Positions 31,979-44,439 are shown, counted from the first letter of the stretch. The stretch: 64,000 bases of DNA from Deroplatys truncata (GCA_030765065.1 CM060983.1:54186067-54250066); one strand, 5' to 3'. Made by a program: numbers and translations. Notes: a model not told the origin generated them from the letters alone.

Positions 31979-33499
31979 TTTTATGGCGTGTGTGTGTACA
32001 TTCCCTCAAGAAAGTATTCACCTGCACTTTACAAAGATCTAGCTAATGGAGGAAAACATCTAATTTTTTGGAAAGGTAAAATGGTAATACAGTTTACATT
32101 TTTGTTTGTTTATGTATTACTTGTTTTGCGGTGAAAATAGCATTTTATTTGATGGAGGAATAAAATGTCAAAGTTGGGAATTTTCAACGTTTCTGCCTTA
32201 ATTACTCGTTTTTGGCTCGCTTTTTCGACTTCACCAATTTATTTCTTCACCAGTTTAAGTAACATGTCGATGAAAGTGCGTGGATGTATGCACAAAAAAA
32301 AAAAATGTTCTACCCAATGCATGAAATATAATTTTGAAAACACCACATACAAAACAGTTGTAATTTTTGCATATTTTTTAAAAAATTATAAAATTGACAA
32401 AATGAGCGATCTGAAAAACCGCCAAAACACATAAACTACATTACCATTTGATCTTTATGTCCAAAAAAATTAGATTTTTCCTACCATTAATTTGGCTGCT
32501 AGAAATTTTTAAACTACAGACGAATATTTTCTTGAGGGGCTGTATATATTTATATACATATTTATTTTCCCTTTCCCTGGTGTTCTTCATTGAAATATAA
32601 AATATTAGAGATTGTTTTTTCAGTTACCTTACTGAAGAGCTTTCGAAAGTAAAATTATATCCTCACTAAGAGAGAATTGTGATCTACTCTTACATTGAAC
32701 AATAATTCTATGTACAGAGAAGAATAAAAATTATGTTCTAGTTATTCTATTCGTTGAATATTAATTTCAGCAGAAAAAATATAGTTTTGTGCGCTTTTCG
32801 TGTCACTATTATTCAATTATGGAACGATTTACAGTCTTATCGAATTTATGTGTATAACAGGTGAGGTGCACTTTTTTCTTTTTTTATTTTCATTCTATCT
32901 TAAGAGCCTTGTTTCGAGAAAATTTAGCATTCTTGCTCCGTGTAAATCATAGCTTTCGCAAGAGTTAATACGTTGGAGGTAAGCCATGAAGGCGCCTCCT
33001 GTGTGGCATTAAATACAGACACTGCGGTATCGCGCGCTATGGAGAGAGTTGATTATGCTGTGATTTCATTTAGTTTTTAATTTCTAATCTTAAAAGTTTA
33101 AATGCAAATAATGTGTTTATTTTTAATGCATCTAATCTTGTTTTTACTTTATACTCTAGTTCTAATTTATGAATTATATAAAATATGCAGCACGTTATAC
33201 TTTAATACAAATAATATGTTTGTAGCAACTATAGATTATAGAAAAAGCATAACTCATTTTGCAACTGGACTACTGGTGTAACTTTACTGCAGTAGTTTTA
33301 CAACAGTATTCTGTTTAACACCAAAAAATATGTGTCAAACTAGCAACTTAAACATTTCACATGTACTATAGTATTCATGTAAAAAAGGAGTTTTTATATT
33401 CACGTTATGTTACTCGCGATAAATGTTCGTCCAGAAGTAATCCCGAAGTAATGAACCCATGCGGGAAAAACAACATCCCATAAGATGCTTTAGATGTCG
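31979..33499. other. No feature recognised
   Basis: 1.5 kb of AT-rich DNA without this window's repeat families. The 89-codon frame at 32,165-32,434 is AT-driven and carries a poly-Lys run; I see no domain. Confidence 0.5.
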
Positions 33500-33990
33500 C
33501 AGGACATTTCAAACTGGGAAAACTATAATGCGAACAGTTCGAAAACTGCTAATGTTGCAGAAAACGTTATTTGATATAAATTCTGTATTTCAAAGAGCTC
33601 CACATTTTTGTGAGATAACTTTTATTTCTTATAGTTTATCAATTGAACAAGACTATAAGTTTCATCCCGAATAAAGACAGGATATTCGGGCATATATTTG
33701 AATATATGTGGTAATATTTGCTAGGACAGACACTTTATCAGTCACGCACTGTACCTTAAATATGCTATTTTTTAATTAAAATAGGCTTTTTTTTGGAAAA
33801 ATAAGCATAACCAACATTTTTCCATGCAAAGTGTAGTTTGGTGGGTCGGAAATTTTGAAAATTATGTTGCATCTTTGAACAGCATTATTAAAATCGAAAA
33901 GTTGGAGAAATAGAAAATTGTTATTTAGTTTAGCACCTTCCAGACTGCGACAGAAAGGTTTACTTGAAAGCCCCTGAAGCCAAACTACCT
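33500..33990. repeat. Highly diverged DR1-related pieces, mixed orientation
   Basis: Forward blocks such as GAAAACGTTATTTGATATAA and CATGCAAAGTGTAGTTTGGT are followed from about 33,915 by a reverse-looking CCTTCCAGACTGCGACAGAA and CCAAACTACCTTTATTTG. The copies are old and partly rearranged. Confidence 0.5.
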
Positions 33991-34544
33991 TTATTTGTAG
34001 CAACTCTTAGGGTAGTTAGCCCCGGGGGTTGCTTACATTGCTTACAACAGGGAGGAATAGGTTCAGATGGTCGAGATGGTCGGGGCCGGAGTGATAGGTG
34101 CCATAAGGATGTTCGGAGAAGGTTAAATATGTACCCAGGGATTTTATTAAAAAACTTAATGACTATACTCTCGAATAAATTAGAGTAACGTTGGTAGGGG
34201 GAAAGAGGGGGTGTTTGTGCAAGAGCTTAATGGTACTCACACATGACTTACCTTTCGAGTTGTCGGAGACCTTAAAAATAACACAGTGGTAATAGTTAAC
34301 TCATTAGGGTGGGGCTCAGAGACATAAAAGACATAACCTCGGCGTCGTTACATGTCATGGAGTGAATTGAAAGGATTGCCCCGCTTTCGTGGTCAATAAA
34401 TATCTATCTGAAATCCAGCTAAGGAACTTAAAGCCAGCTCTTCCTCTATTAGCACACCTTTCGAAACTTAATGCAACTTGAGGCAACTCTCCACCCGCGG
34501 TCCATCGAACTCCACAACGGACTACTACAGTATGGAACAGATTT
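33991..34544. other. No feature recognised
   Basis: Intergenic DNA with a GC-richer patch near 34,020-34,100. Confidence 0.45.
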
Positions 34545-34784
34545 TTTTTACTTTGGTTTTCTCACAAATAGCTTTTGCGGTTTTGGTTAAATCTTTGATT
34601 TCCTGTGAATAACCAGTGAAGTCCTCTTCATGCTAAAATCATTTTGTATTACTGGTAAACCATAAGAGACAGACAAAGTTTAGCAAACAAAAGAATGTAG
34701 CTTTGTGTAAAGTAATGTTTGCGGTATTAACTATTTCCGAGATATTTGTTGCTATTGGTTTTAATTTTCCATACTTCACTATTT
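34545..34784 (-). repeat. DR1 fragment
   Basis: It holds a middle segment of a reverse copy: GTATTACTGGTAAACCATAA, GACAGACAAAGTTTAGCAAA and CTATTTCCGAGATATTTGTT. Confidence 0.8.
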
Positions 34785-35291
34785 TTACGCTTTCTAGCAC
34801 GTACATAGTAGATAGAGGAAGTACTGCATTCCACCCAAAAATTTGATACCGCATTTCACCGGAAATACACGTTTTGAGGCTCCCTGAATCCCAAAACAAA
34901 ACATTTTAAGAAAAAGGTCCGTGCGTCTGTGTGTGCCTCTATGTATGTGTGTATGTTTGTGTGTGCGTGTGAGAACAGCATAACTTAAAAACAAAAAGTC
35001 GGATAAACGCCAAAATTGGTATTTAGATTCAGTTCCTTCTAAAGATGCAACACGAAGATTTTCAAGAAAGTCCCCCACTCCAAACTACCCATTACATTGA
35101 TGATGTTTCGAAATATTTGATGTTCTAAAAATAGCTATAGCGATTTTGATTAAAATATCACATATCAGTGATTTTACATGACAATAAAATGCGATTTTCT
35201 GCAAATTGCCTTGGAAGTCCTCTTCATTCGAAAGAAAATTTATATAAACTTGTATAACTATAAACATTTAGCGACAGACGAAAACGTACTT

Positions 35292-36189
35292 TGATGATGA
35301 TGTTGTATTGAAGGAGCTGTATTATATTTCAACTGTTGGGGAGCCGAACACTTGAAGTAGTTGCAACCGCACGTATGGTACCCGGTAGCCTCTGCCCCAA
35401 TTTGTTTAAAAAATATTAACTTTGTAATTTGACTGTTTCTTTAAATATTATATATTTGTGTTTGCCTCGGCTGCGTCAGTATTATTGTTAGAGACATGCA
35501 TGTCCTAGCAGGGTTGTGGTGCGACAAGAATGTAGGCTTACACAGATTATAATTTTACTTCATTTCTTTTATTAATGCTTGATACAATTTAAATAACACT
35601 TCACTGATAGAGAGAGAGAGAGAGGGGGGAGCTGTGAGACGTTTTTATTAAATACTTGCACCTTTTAATACGTAAACTATTTTTGTCTCACATGAATACG
35701 TATTATACTTTTCGAGGACGTGTCTCGCGTCCGGTTAGGAACACTGTTTGCAGGCAATTGAACTGATTTCAACCGCCTAATCTTGTAAATTTCTGTATTT
35801 CAAGTCTCGGATTGGCTATTCCTAATCCAATAGAATGCATTCTTTTAATTAAAGCTTTTTTGATTTATAAACTGTCACTTTTATTACATTATTGCTTCCA
35901 AGAATCACAAGTAACATTATTAAACTCTCAAACTCATTATTGCCTCACGGTTACCTCATTGTTAGCAACTTTTAACCTATTGTTCTCACAGCTCCTACAT
36001 TATTAAGGTAGTAATATATCCACATAACATTATTACACATGGATACGGTAATATAAACATATACAATGACTGTAATATACACTTTTTATATATTGTTAAA
36101 TACACATATTACTTTAAGGCGAGCTGTTATTGACTTTATATATTATATAATTAGACTGAAATAATTTAAGTGTTAAAAATACTGCCTCA
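35292..36189 (-). mobile_element. LTR-P copy 2 (solo LTR), inserted in DR1b
   Basis: The unit is 898 bp with TG...CA ends, flanked by ACTT (35,288-35,291) and ACAT (36,190-36,193). It aligns with copy 1 along its length but its primer-motif end is shorter, with one recognisable unit (TTCGGCTCCCCAACAG on the minus strand). An AG-rich tract lies at about 35,609-35,628. It is an old fossil. Confidence 0.86.
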
Positions 36190-36484
36190 ACATCACAAAA
36201 AATGTAAATTTCTTTAAGACACGCAATTTAGTTCAAATAACTTTTTTGTGGCCTAAGCCATTTCCGAGATATCCTATATTAAAGGTTCGAATTGTTCATT
36301 ACCTGGTCATTCTTTAAAACCCGTTCAACATTCAGTTGCTTGTCGCGATTGTATGGAAACAGCATGAATTTTTTTAGTTCCTTTAACTATATTGGTCTAT
36401 CAGCGGCCGTTCCCTTGGAACTTATTGCCTATTGGCAGTGGTGCTAACTCGTCTTCTCTTGTAATTGGGTTTCTTGTACATTTT

Positions 36485-36662
36485 GGATTATATCTTTAAT
36501 TATTATATCCATATACATTCACAGTCCTATTCATACTTCCAAACTCTGGGAGGATAGAGAGTAATCTTGGCTAGGAAATATTTCCACCCCAGCCGAGAAT
36601 CAAACCCAGAACCCTTTGCACAGCAGGCAGATGCTCTACCGATTAAGCTACGGGGCCAGGGA
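36485..36662 (-). mobile_element. tRNA-derived SINE family S3, copy 1
   Basis: On the minus strand the head reads GCCCCGTAGCTTAATCGGTA then GAGCATC (A box) and GGGTTTGATTCTCGG (B box), very close to a tRNA. The body is GGAAATATTTCCTAGCC and CCTCCCAGAGTTTGGAAGTA, and it ends in AT-rich sequence. Related copies lie at 61.5 and 63.4 kb. Confidence 0.85.
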
Positions 36663-36878
36663 ACATGGAATTCTAAAGCCAGCGTATAGCGTAAACATTT
36701 GACTATCGCAGTTCCCTTTGTATCTGTAACGAAATGTGTAATGTAGCTATTTCTGCAAATGTTTGTTTGGATTAAAATGAAGGTGACAGAAAAATAAATT
36801 ATAGTGAGAATAGTTTGTATATCCACTAATTAGCGATAGAGGGTGGAGAAAGTCATGTGAAAGTAACACAGAATTTTT

Positions 36879-38200
36879 TTTGAAGTGGACACCGCCCAGT
36901 GGGTGCCTCCAATTAATGAATGGGACCAGCCATCACTTAGTGGAATGAGATTTCCCCGAAGGTCGTTGACCACATAAGAGGCGTTGAAATAGCAGCAACA
37001 TTTGTTAAGTGCTAAGGGACCACTCGTTTATTTCTCGTGATGTCATTAAAAGGGTATGTAATTTCAGAGTCAGCATATAACGACTCGCTTTTTAAGGATC
37101 CTACAGTCGCTTTAGCCTACTGACCCCTCTTGTAACTACAAATAAATGAGCTGTGAAACCATTTCTGCAAACGTTTATCTCGGTTAGCAAGAAATATCGA
37201 AAAATAACATCTTTTAAAGAATAGTTTACACAAAAGATGTAAGTAGAGGAACGTTTATTTTATGGTGGTGTTGTATTGTATTTCGGCTGTTGGGGAGTCG
37301 AACTTGAAGTAGTTGCAACCGCACGTAAGGTAAAAAGTTTCCGGTAGCCTTCGCCCCAAATTTACTTTCCGGTGGCCTTTGCCCCAAGTTTAAAAATATT
37401 AACTTTGTAATTTGACTGTTGCTTTAAATATTATATATTTATGTTTGCCTCGTCTGCGTCTGTATAAATTTATAGAGACATGAATTTCATAACAAGGCGT
37501 GGTGAGGCTGAAGAATGTAGGCTTACAAAGTTATAATTTTTACTTCACTCCTTTTTATTAATACTTGACGCGATTAAATACCACTTCACTGATATATAGA
37601 CAGCTGTAGGATTATTTATTAATTACTTGCACTTTTTAAACACGTAAACTATTTTCATCTCACATTGAATACGTATTAAACTTCTCAAGGACGCGTCTCG
37701 CGTCCGGTTAGGAACGCTGTCTACAAGCAACTAACTTCTGAATTTGTAAATTTTGCTCCATTTCAGTTGCTGATTGGCTAATCCTACTCCAGTTGAATAC
37801 TTATATTTAACTTAAGCTTTTTCTGGTTGGTGATTGGCTATTTATAAACTGCCTCAAAAATTACATTATTGTTTCCTAGAATTACCAGCAGCATTACTAA
37901 ACTTTCTAATTCATTATTGCCTCAAGGTTACCTCATTGTTAGCAACTTTTGACCTATTGTTCTCACAGCTCCTACATTATTAAATTACGTAATACATTCA
38001 CATAACATTATTAAACATGTGCATAATATAAACATGTACAATGACTGTTACATAGGTACATTTCATATGTTATTTATACACTTATTTCTTTAAGGCCGGC
38101 TGTTATTGAAATTATATTATATAATTTGACTAAAATCATTTAACTGTTTAAAAATACGATAGTTGGTAGATAAAGTCGTATGAATGCAAAATAAGTTTGT
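36879..38200 (-). repeat. Old DR1b-related sequence split by LTR-P copy 3
   Basis: Left (about 37,060-37,262) has diverged DR1b blocks such as TTTCTGCAAACGTTTATCTC. Right (38,158-38,200) reads CGATAGTTGGTAGATAAAGT, the family's start in reverse. The first part (36,879-37,060) is not clearly assignable. Confidence 0.6.
37263..38157 (-). mobile_element. LTR-P copy 3
   Basis: About 895 bp, colinear with copies 1, 2 and 4. It has a single primer-motif unit near 37,290-37,320 and its opposite terminal bases are not recognisable. It is inserted in old DR1b sequence. Confidence 0.82.
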
Positions 38201-38749
38201 TTTGTACCTCTTTGTTTTTAAATTTTTATTTTCCATGTTCCTTATTGAAGTAAAACTTAATAGTGGAAATATCCTTCAAAGGCATGAAAGATTTTATATG
38301 AGTTGGATGAAACTTCCATCCTGCTAAGCAATTTTAATGGGGGAGAGAGAGTACTGGGAAAAACTTTCCTTAAAGCTCAAATTTTTAAGTGTAAAGATTT
38401 TGTTAAAGATTTTTACAACTTATGGTATGAAAAGGCGGGTTTCTACAAAATAAGACAGGAAGATACATTCTAAAACTATAGGTCTTATTTTTTGGGAGGG
38501 GATACACAATTCAAATGTGTAGTTACGTGATATTTTCTTTAAACTCAGCAATCTGAAATTTGACCAAAAATTGTGAAAAGTAAAAAATTAAAAATTTTTG
38601 TTATAGGGTAATGCAATTCCAGACTTATGAAAACATTGTTCTTTGGACTTGACGCATTAAAGTACCAATTATCTGAAGCTATAAATTGACAGGCGCGTGG
38701 TTATTAATAGGCACGCTCGCATTTAAACCTTGTTTTCCCGGAAATCTTT
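38201..38749. other. No clear feature
   Basis: AT-rich. A block near 38,550-38,600 (CTGAAATTTGACCAAAAATT) recurs at about 59,886, so this may be the edge of the DR2 repeat. Confidence 0.4.
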
Positions 38750-39240
38750 TTTCAGCATTTTTCCATAGTCAAAATGTTCCACACAATGTAATTCATTACT
38801 AATTGGTTTCAAAATGTTTTCATTTCTTCTTAGAGGTACATTTAAGAAAATGTCCATATGCTTTTCAAAATAATCTTCCAATTTTGAAAAATAAAGTATT
38901 AACTTTATGAAAAATCAAGAATGTTGGAGGTAACAAAAAGTAATAATTTTTCTACAGTAAATAGTCCTTAATATAAAATATATGATGTGATAGGCCTTTT
39001 TGTAGACTCATTTTCTGTAAGGCCTAAATTTTTTATGTGAATATTTTTTAAAATGTGGAGCATTGTTTTTAGAATAATGAATTTACGCAATAATTTTTTA
39101 ATATTTAAATAACCATACAAGCTATAAGTTTGAAACGCGACAAAAAAGTACTGTTATTGTGTGTAATGAGTGACATAAATTTCAACAGGTATTCTATATT
39201 GTGTATATTTCAAATTTCACAGACTTTAAGCGCAACATTT
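38750..39240. repeat. DR2 dispersed repeat, copy without the DR1 insertion
   Basis: It is homologous to 61,612-61,837 plus 63,127-63,365. Shared blocks include AAAATGTTCCACACAATGTA-like, TATTAACTTTATGAAAAATC, CTAATATAAAATAT-like and ATTTCAATA-type blocks. In the 61-63 kb copy a DR1 element interrupts this sequence at the base equivalent of about 38,980. Confidence 0.72.
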
Positions 39241-39726
39241 AAATGTTGATGTGCAGTATCGGATTAAAATATGTACTTTGTTCCCGCTGTAATAATGGGA
39301 TATTTCATATTTTTATTCCATTTATACCGCTTAAAACACACACGTGGTGTAACCCACAAGTAACATTACTCTCTTGACCACACTGCTTACGCCACCCAAT
39401 TAGCATTGTGGTTGGCAGAACTGAATCCAGCTGCAGCCCTAAGTCAGGAGTGTTGCGGTGGATTCCGTGGTTGTCGTGTATTTTATCGCGGTTTTTTTTC
39501 ATCCGGGAATCAAAAGCACCCGTTCCAGTAATTGGTGGTTCTGGAAACAGTTTAAGAAATTGTGAAGAAGTAATCTAGTGACGCGAAAAAAGAGTTTTAT
39601 TGATTTGGTTTCTGTCTTAAACAACGCAGCTTTGTGTATCACAAAGGGACTTAAGACCACTGGGAGATTGAGATGCTTAAAACGTTTAGTTCTTAATTTT
39701 CATGTAATAAAAAAGAAAAACAAATT
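39241..39726. other. No feature recognised
   Basis: Intergenic, with TTCCATTTATACCGC near 39,319 shared with other DR2-like stretches. Confidence 0.4.
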
Positions 39727-39772
39727 CTGATGCGTTACCTCACATGACTTTCTCTACTCTTGCAAAAACTAT

Positions 39773-40652
39773 TACTTTCTCTACTACGTATAGTAAGTAG
39801 GGGAAGTATTGCATTCCACCCAAAAATTCGATACCGAGATTTCACTGGAAATACATGTTTTGAGACCTCCTGAATCCAAAAAAAGCATTTTTGGAAACAT
39901 GTCCGTGTGTGTGTCTGTGTGTGTGTGTGTGTCTGTGTGTGTGTCTGTGTGTCTGTGAACAGCATAACTCAAAAACGAACAGTCGGATAAACACCAAACT
40001 TGGTATTTAGGTTCAGTATCTTTCAGAGATGCGACACGAAGGTTTTCAAGAAAATCCCTCCACCCCAGACTACCCTTTACATGGAACATTTTTCGAAAAT
40101 TTTAATTTTCTCAAAAATGGCTCTAACGATTTTGATGAAAATATCATATGTTTAAGATAAAGTCATGAGAAATGAAATGTATATCTCGAATATTCTGGGA
40201 ATGTCTCCAAAAGTATTCTTCATTGTGAACGACTTTTGCATAACTGGTAAACCATAAGAGATAGACAAAATTTTACTACACAAAAAATGTAGATCGCGTT
40301 GAAATACACAACTTATGTCATATACATTTCTTTTGTTGAGTGAACCGTTTTCGAGATATTGCTTGTTATTTCCTTAAATTTTCCAATACTTAATCTTTTT
40401 CTCAAATTCGTTATTCATTTTTTTATGTCCTAGACATGCAAAGAGAATGGAATTCGCCGCATAGCAACCAGCGCTAAAATATTTGACTATCGCTTAAAAG
40501 CTACCATATTCCCCTCGCATCTACAAGAAAATTACCAATAAGATTGACATCTCGATTTCTCGATTAACATGAAGCATTTGGAGAAAAGGCGTTTGTAAAA
40601 ATAGATTGTAAAAGAGTAGAGAAAGTCATGTGAGTGTAACACATCAGATTTT
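39773..40652 (-). repeat. Nested DR1 copy, full length, reverse
   Basis: It runs from TTACTTTCTCTACTACGTAT to AAGTCATGTGAGTGTAACAC and ATCAGAT. A (GT)n tract lies at about 39,903-39,957. No duplication of the target is visible; the junction bases are only T and A. Confidence 0.94.
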
Positions 40653-41295
40653 TTTTACAAATGCTTATTCTCCGTATGCTTCATGTTAGTCGAGATATCT
40701 TGATGTTAATCTTATTGGTAATTTTCTTGTAGAAGCAAGGGGAATTGGTAGGCTTTAAGCGATAGTCAAATCTTTTAAGAGGTGGTAGCTATGTGAAGTA
40801 TTCCATTCTCCTTGCATTACCACGACAAAAAAGTGAATAACGAATTTGAGAAAAAGTATAAGTATTGGAAAATTTAAGGAAATAACAAGCAATATCTCGC
40901 AAACGGTTCACTCAACAAAAGAAATGTATATGACATAAGTTGTGTATTTTAATGCGATCTACATTTTTTGTGTAGTAAAATTTTGTCTATCTCTTATGGT
41001 TTACCAGTTATGCAAAAGTCGTTCACAATGAAGAATACTTTTGGAGACATTCCCAGAAAATTCGAGATATATATTTCATTTCTCATGACATCATCTTAAA
41101 CATATGATATTTTAATCAAAATCGTTACAGCCATTTTTGAGAAAATTAAAATTTTCGAAAAATCTTCCATGTAAAGGGTAGTCTGGGGTGGGAGGATTTT
41201 CTTGAAAACCTTCGTGTCGCATCTCTGGAAGATACTGAACCTAAATACCAAGTTTGGTGTTTATCCGACTATTCGTTTTTGAGTTATGCCGTTCA

Positions 41296-41317
41296 CAGAC
41301 ACACAAACACACACACA

Positions 41318-41358
<41 letters not shown>

Positions 41359-41371
41359 ACACACGGACATG
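41296..41371 (+). repeat. Expanded (CA)n tract inside DR1
   Basis: About 75 bp of CA repeats with periodic CACAGACA interruptions sit at the position where every DR1 copy has a CA tract. Confidence 0.95.
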
Positions 41372-41500
41372 TTTCCAAAAATGCTTTTTTTGGATTCAGG
41401 AGGTCTCAAAACATGTATTTCCGGTGAAATCTCGGTATCGAATTTTTGGGTGGAATGCAATTCTTCCCCTACTTACTGTACGTAGTAGAGAAAGTAAAAA

Positions 41501-42018
41501 ATATACGACATAAATTGTGTATTTTAACGCGATTTACATTTTTTGTGTAGTAAAATTTTGTCTATCTCTTATGGTTTACCAATTATGCAATAGTCGTTCA
41601 CAATAAAGAATACTTTTGGAAACATTCCCAGAAAATTCGAGATATACATTTGTTATGAAAATATCTTAAACATGTGATATTTTAATCAAAATCGTTAGAG
41701 TCATTTTTGAGAAAATTAAAATTTTCGAAAAATGTTCCATGTAAAGGGTAATCTGGGGTGGAGGGATTTTCTTGAAAACCTTCGTGTCGCATTTCTGGAA
41801 GATACTAAACCTAAATTCCCAGTTTGGTGTTTATCCGACTGTTCGTTTCTGAGTTATGCTGTTCACAGACACATACACACACGGACATGTTTGCAAAAAT
41901 GCTTTTTTTGGATTCAGGGGCCTCAAAATATGTATTTCCGGTGAAATCTCGGTATCGAATTTTTGGGTGGAATATAATACTTCCCCTACTTACTATACGT
42001 AGTAGAGAAAGTAAAAAA
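41501..42018 (+). repeat. DR1 copy, 5'-truncated, abutting the previous one
   Basis: It begins at ATATACGACATAAATTGTGT (family middle) immediately after GTAAAAA of the preceding copy and ends GTAGTAGAGAAAGTAAAAA. Confidence 0.92.
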
Positions 42019-42609
42019 CTTCAGCTTGCGGTGCCCTCGTCCGTACCTTTTATCGTTACCTTAAAACAGCTCGAAATTTTTCGTACTGAACCCTTTTCTA
42101 TCTCATACGATTTCCCAGTTATACAATATTATACAGCATTCAAATAGAAGGGAAAGGATTATCCCGAGTTCCAATCCCGTTTAGACTAAGCTACCAAGAT
42201 TAGTGTTTTTTTCGGGGTTTTTGCTTATCCTGGGAAGACGAATGTGCGTAGCTATGAGATCTGGGGACCTCGGCCATATTTCGGCTTCATTTCAACAATT
42301 TCATTCATTCACCATCTGATATGATCTACCCGGTTAATGGGAGAGGGGAACAGTCTATTTACAAAATGTATTAGAAGTATACATTCTGTCAAGTCGTGCC
42401 TCACACATATTGATACTTCAATTAAAATTGTAGTTTTTGAGATGAGGGACGACAGTTTTGATTGAAGAGAGTTTCTTTTAAATCCCCTCATTTAAAGAAG
42501 CTTTGGTTTTTGTTTATATTTTCGTTTTGGAGTTATGCTATTCAAGACACGCGGGCGCGCACAGGCACACACACTAACCTCATAATCACACTTAAAATAC
42601 TTTTAAAAA
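42019..42609. other. Diverged DR1b-like pieces and unassigned DNA
   Basis: Bases 42,040-42,150 retain weak DR1b blocks (CCTTTTATCGTTACCTTAAA, TTTCCCAGTTATACAATATT). The rest has no recognised content. Confidence 0.4.
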
Positions 42610-43314
42610 AATCTTATGTGCTGCACTCACATGACTTTCTCTACTCTTGTAAAATACTATTTTTACAAACGCTTATTCTCCATCTACTTTGTTAATCGAG
42701 ATAAACGTTTGCAGGCACTATTTTATTACTTATTTTCTTGTAGGTTCCAGGGGATCATGATAAAGTATTGGAAAATTCTAACAAATGACAGGAAATATCT
42801 CGGAAATGGTTCACTCCGCAAAAAAAACTGTATGTGGCATAAATTGTTTTAACAAAATCTGCAATTTTTGTGTAGTAAAATTTTTATCTCTTACCAGTTA
42901 TGCGGAAGTCATTCAGAGTGAAGAGGAGTTTTGGGAGCATTCCCAGTAAATTCAAGATACACATTTCAATTGACATGAAAGTATCTTAAACATATGATAT
43001 GTTAATCAAAATCGTTAGAGCTATTTTGAAAAGCAAAATTTTCGAATAACTCTCCATGTACAGGTTAGTCTGGCGTGGGGGGAGTTTTTTTGAAAATCTT
43101 CGTGTCGCATCCTTAGAAGATTTTAAATTCAAATACCATGTTTGGTATGTATCCGAATTTTCGTTTTTGAGTTATGCTGTTCATAGACGGACATGTTTCC
43201 AAAAGTGCCACTTTTAGATTCAGGGCACCTCAAAATGTTATTTCCGCTGAAATCTCGGTATCGAATTTTTGAGTGGCATGCAATACTTACTATACGTGGA
43301 AGAGAAACCAAAAT
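42610..43314 (+). repeat. DR1 copy with internal losses
   Basis: It runs from ATCTTATGTGCTGCACTCAC to ACGTGGAAGAGAAACCAAAA. Sequence after the first ~145 bp and the CA tract are shortened. Confidence 0.9.
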
Positions 43315-43546
43315 ACTGTGTTTGAAATCTTTGTATTTAGTTATTTTGAGCTAACTTAATATTACTCTTATTAATATTTATCTTTACATTAACTTTGCAT
43401 TGCATTTGAGTTCTCATAGTAGCGTTAAACATTTTCTTTGTAAACAACCCTTCACATCATACTTAATTACAGACTATCCACGTTTCGACGTTCAAAAATT
43501 GCGATATACTGATAGTTCTACGGTCTGACTTAATTTTGATGAAAAA

Positions 43547-44395
43547 ATCTGATGTGTTACACTCACGTGACTTTCTCTACTCTTTACAAACTATTTTTAC
43601 AAACGCTTATTCACCATATGGTTCATGTTAATCGAGATGTTAATCTTAGTGCTAATTTTCTTGTAGGTGCAAGGGGAATATGGTAGGCTTTAAGCGATAG
43701 TCAAATGTTTTAAGAGGTGGTTGCTATGTGGAGTATTTCATTCTCTTTGCATGTCCAGGACATAAAAATGAATAACGAATTCCATTTGAGAAAAAGTATA
43801 AGTATTGGAAAATTTTAGGAAATAACAAGCAAAATCTTGAAAATGGTTCACTCAATAAAAAAATGTATTTATTGTGTATTGTGTATTTTAACCCGATCCA
43901 CATTTTTTGTAGTAAAATTTTGTCTTTCTCTTATGGTTTACCAGTTATGCAAAAGTCGTTCACAATGAAGAATGCTTTTGGAGACATTCCCAGAAAATTC
44001 AAGGCATGGATTTTATTTGTCATGAAAGTATCTTAAATATATGATATTTTAATCAGAATCGTTTGAGCCATTTCTGAGAAAATTAAAATTTTCGAAAAAT
44101 GTTCCATGTAATGTGTAATCTGGGGCGGGGGGATTTTCTTGCAAACCTTCGTGTCGCATCTCTGGAAGATACTGAACCTAAATACCAAGTTTGGTGTTTA
44201 TCCGACTGTTCGTTTCTGAGTTATGCTGTTCACAGACACACATGGATAAATTTCCAAAAATGCGTTTACTTTCTCTACTACGTATAGTAAGTAGGGGAAG
44301 TATTGTATTCCACCCAAAAATTCCATATCGAGATTTCACTGGAAATACATGCTTTGAGGCACCTTGAATGCAAAAAAAGCATTTTTGGAAACATG

Positions 44396-44439
<44 letters not shown>

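Larger units (their letters stand above)
34785..36878 (-). repeat. DR1b copy split by LTR-P copy 2 and a SINE
   Basis: The pieces are 34,785-35,291 (from TTACGCTTTCTAGCACGTAC), 36,190-36,484 (from ATCACAAAAAATGTAAATTT) and 36,663-36,878 (to GTGGAGAAAGTCATGTGAAA). The order of family blocks is continuous once the two insertions are skipped. Confidence 0.88.
39727..41500 (+). repeat. DR1 copy split by a nested reverse DR1 copy
   Basis: The outer copy's first 46 bp (39,727-39,772, CTGATGCGTTACCTCACATG...) are separated from the remainder (about 40,653-41,500, ending GTAGTAGAGAAAGTAAAAA) by the inner copy. Skipping the insert restores the family sequence. Confidence 0.92.

Noticed and set aside
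36577-36660. Possible true tRNA gene on the minus strand
   Set aside because: The head is very tRNA-like, but it continues into a body and AT-rich end shared with 61.5 and 63.4 kb, so it is a SINE.
41279-41513. His/Thr-rich repeat protein
   Set aside because: Translation of the (CA)n tract within DR1; all three frames are open through it.
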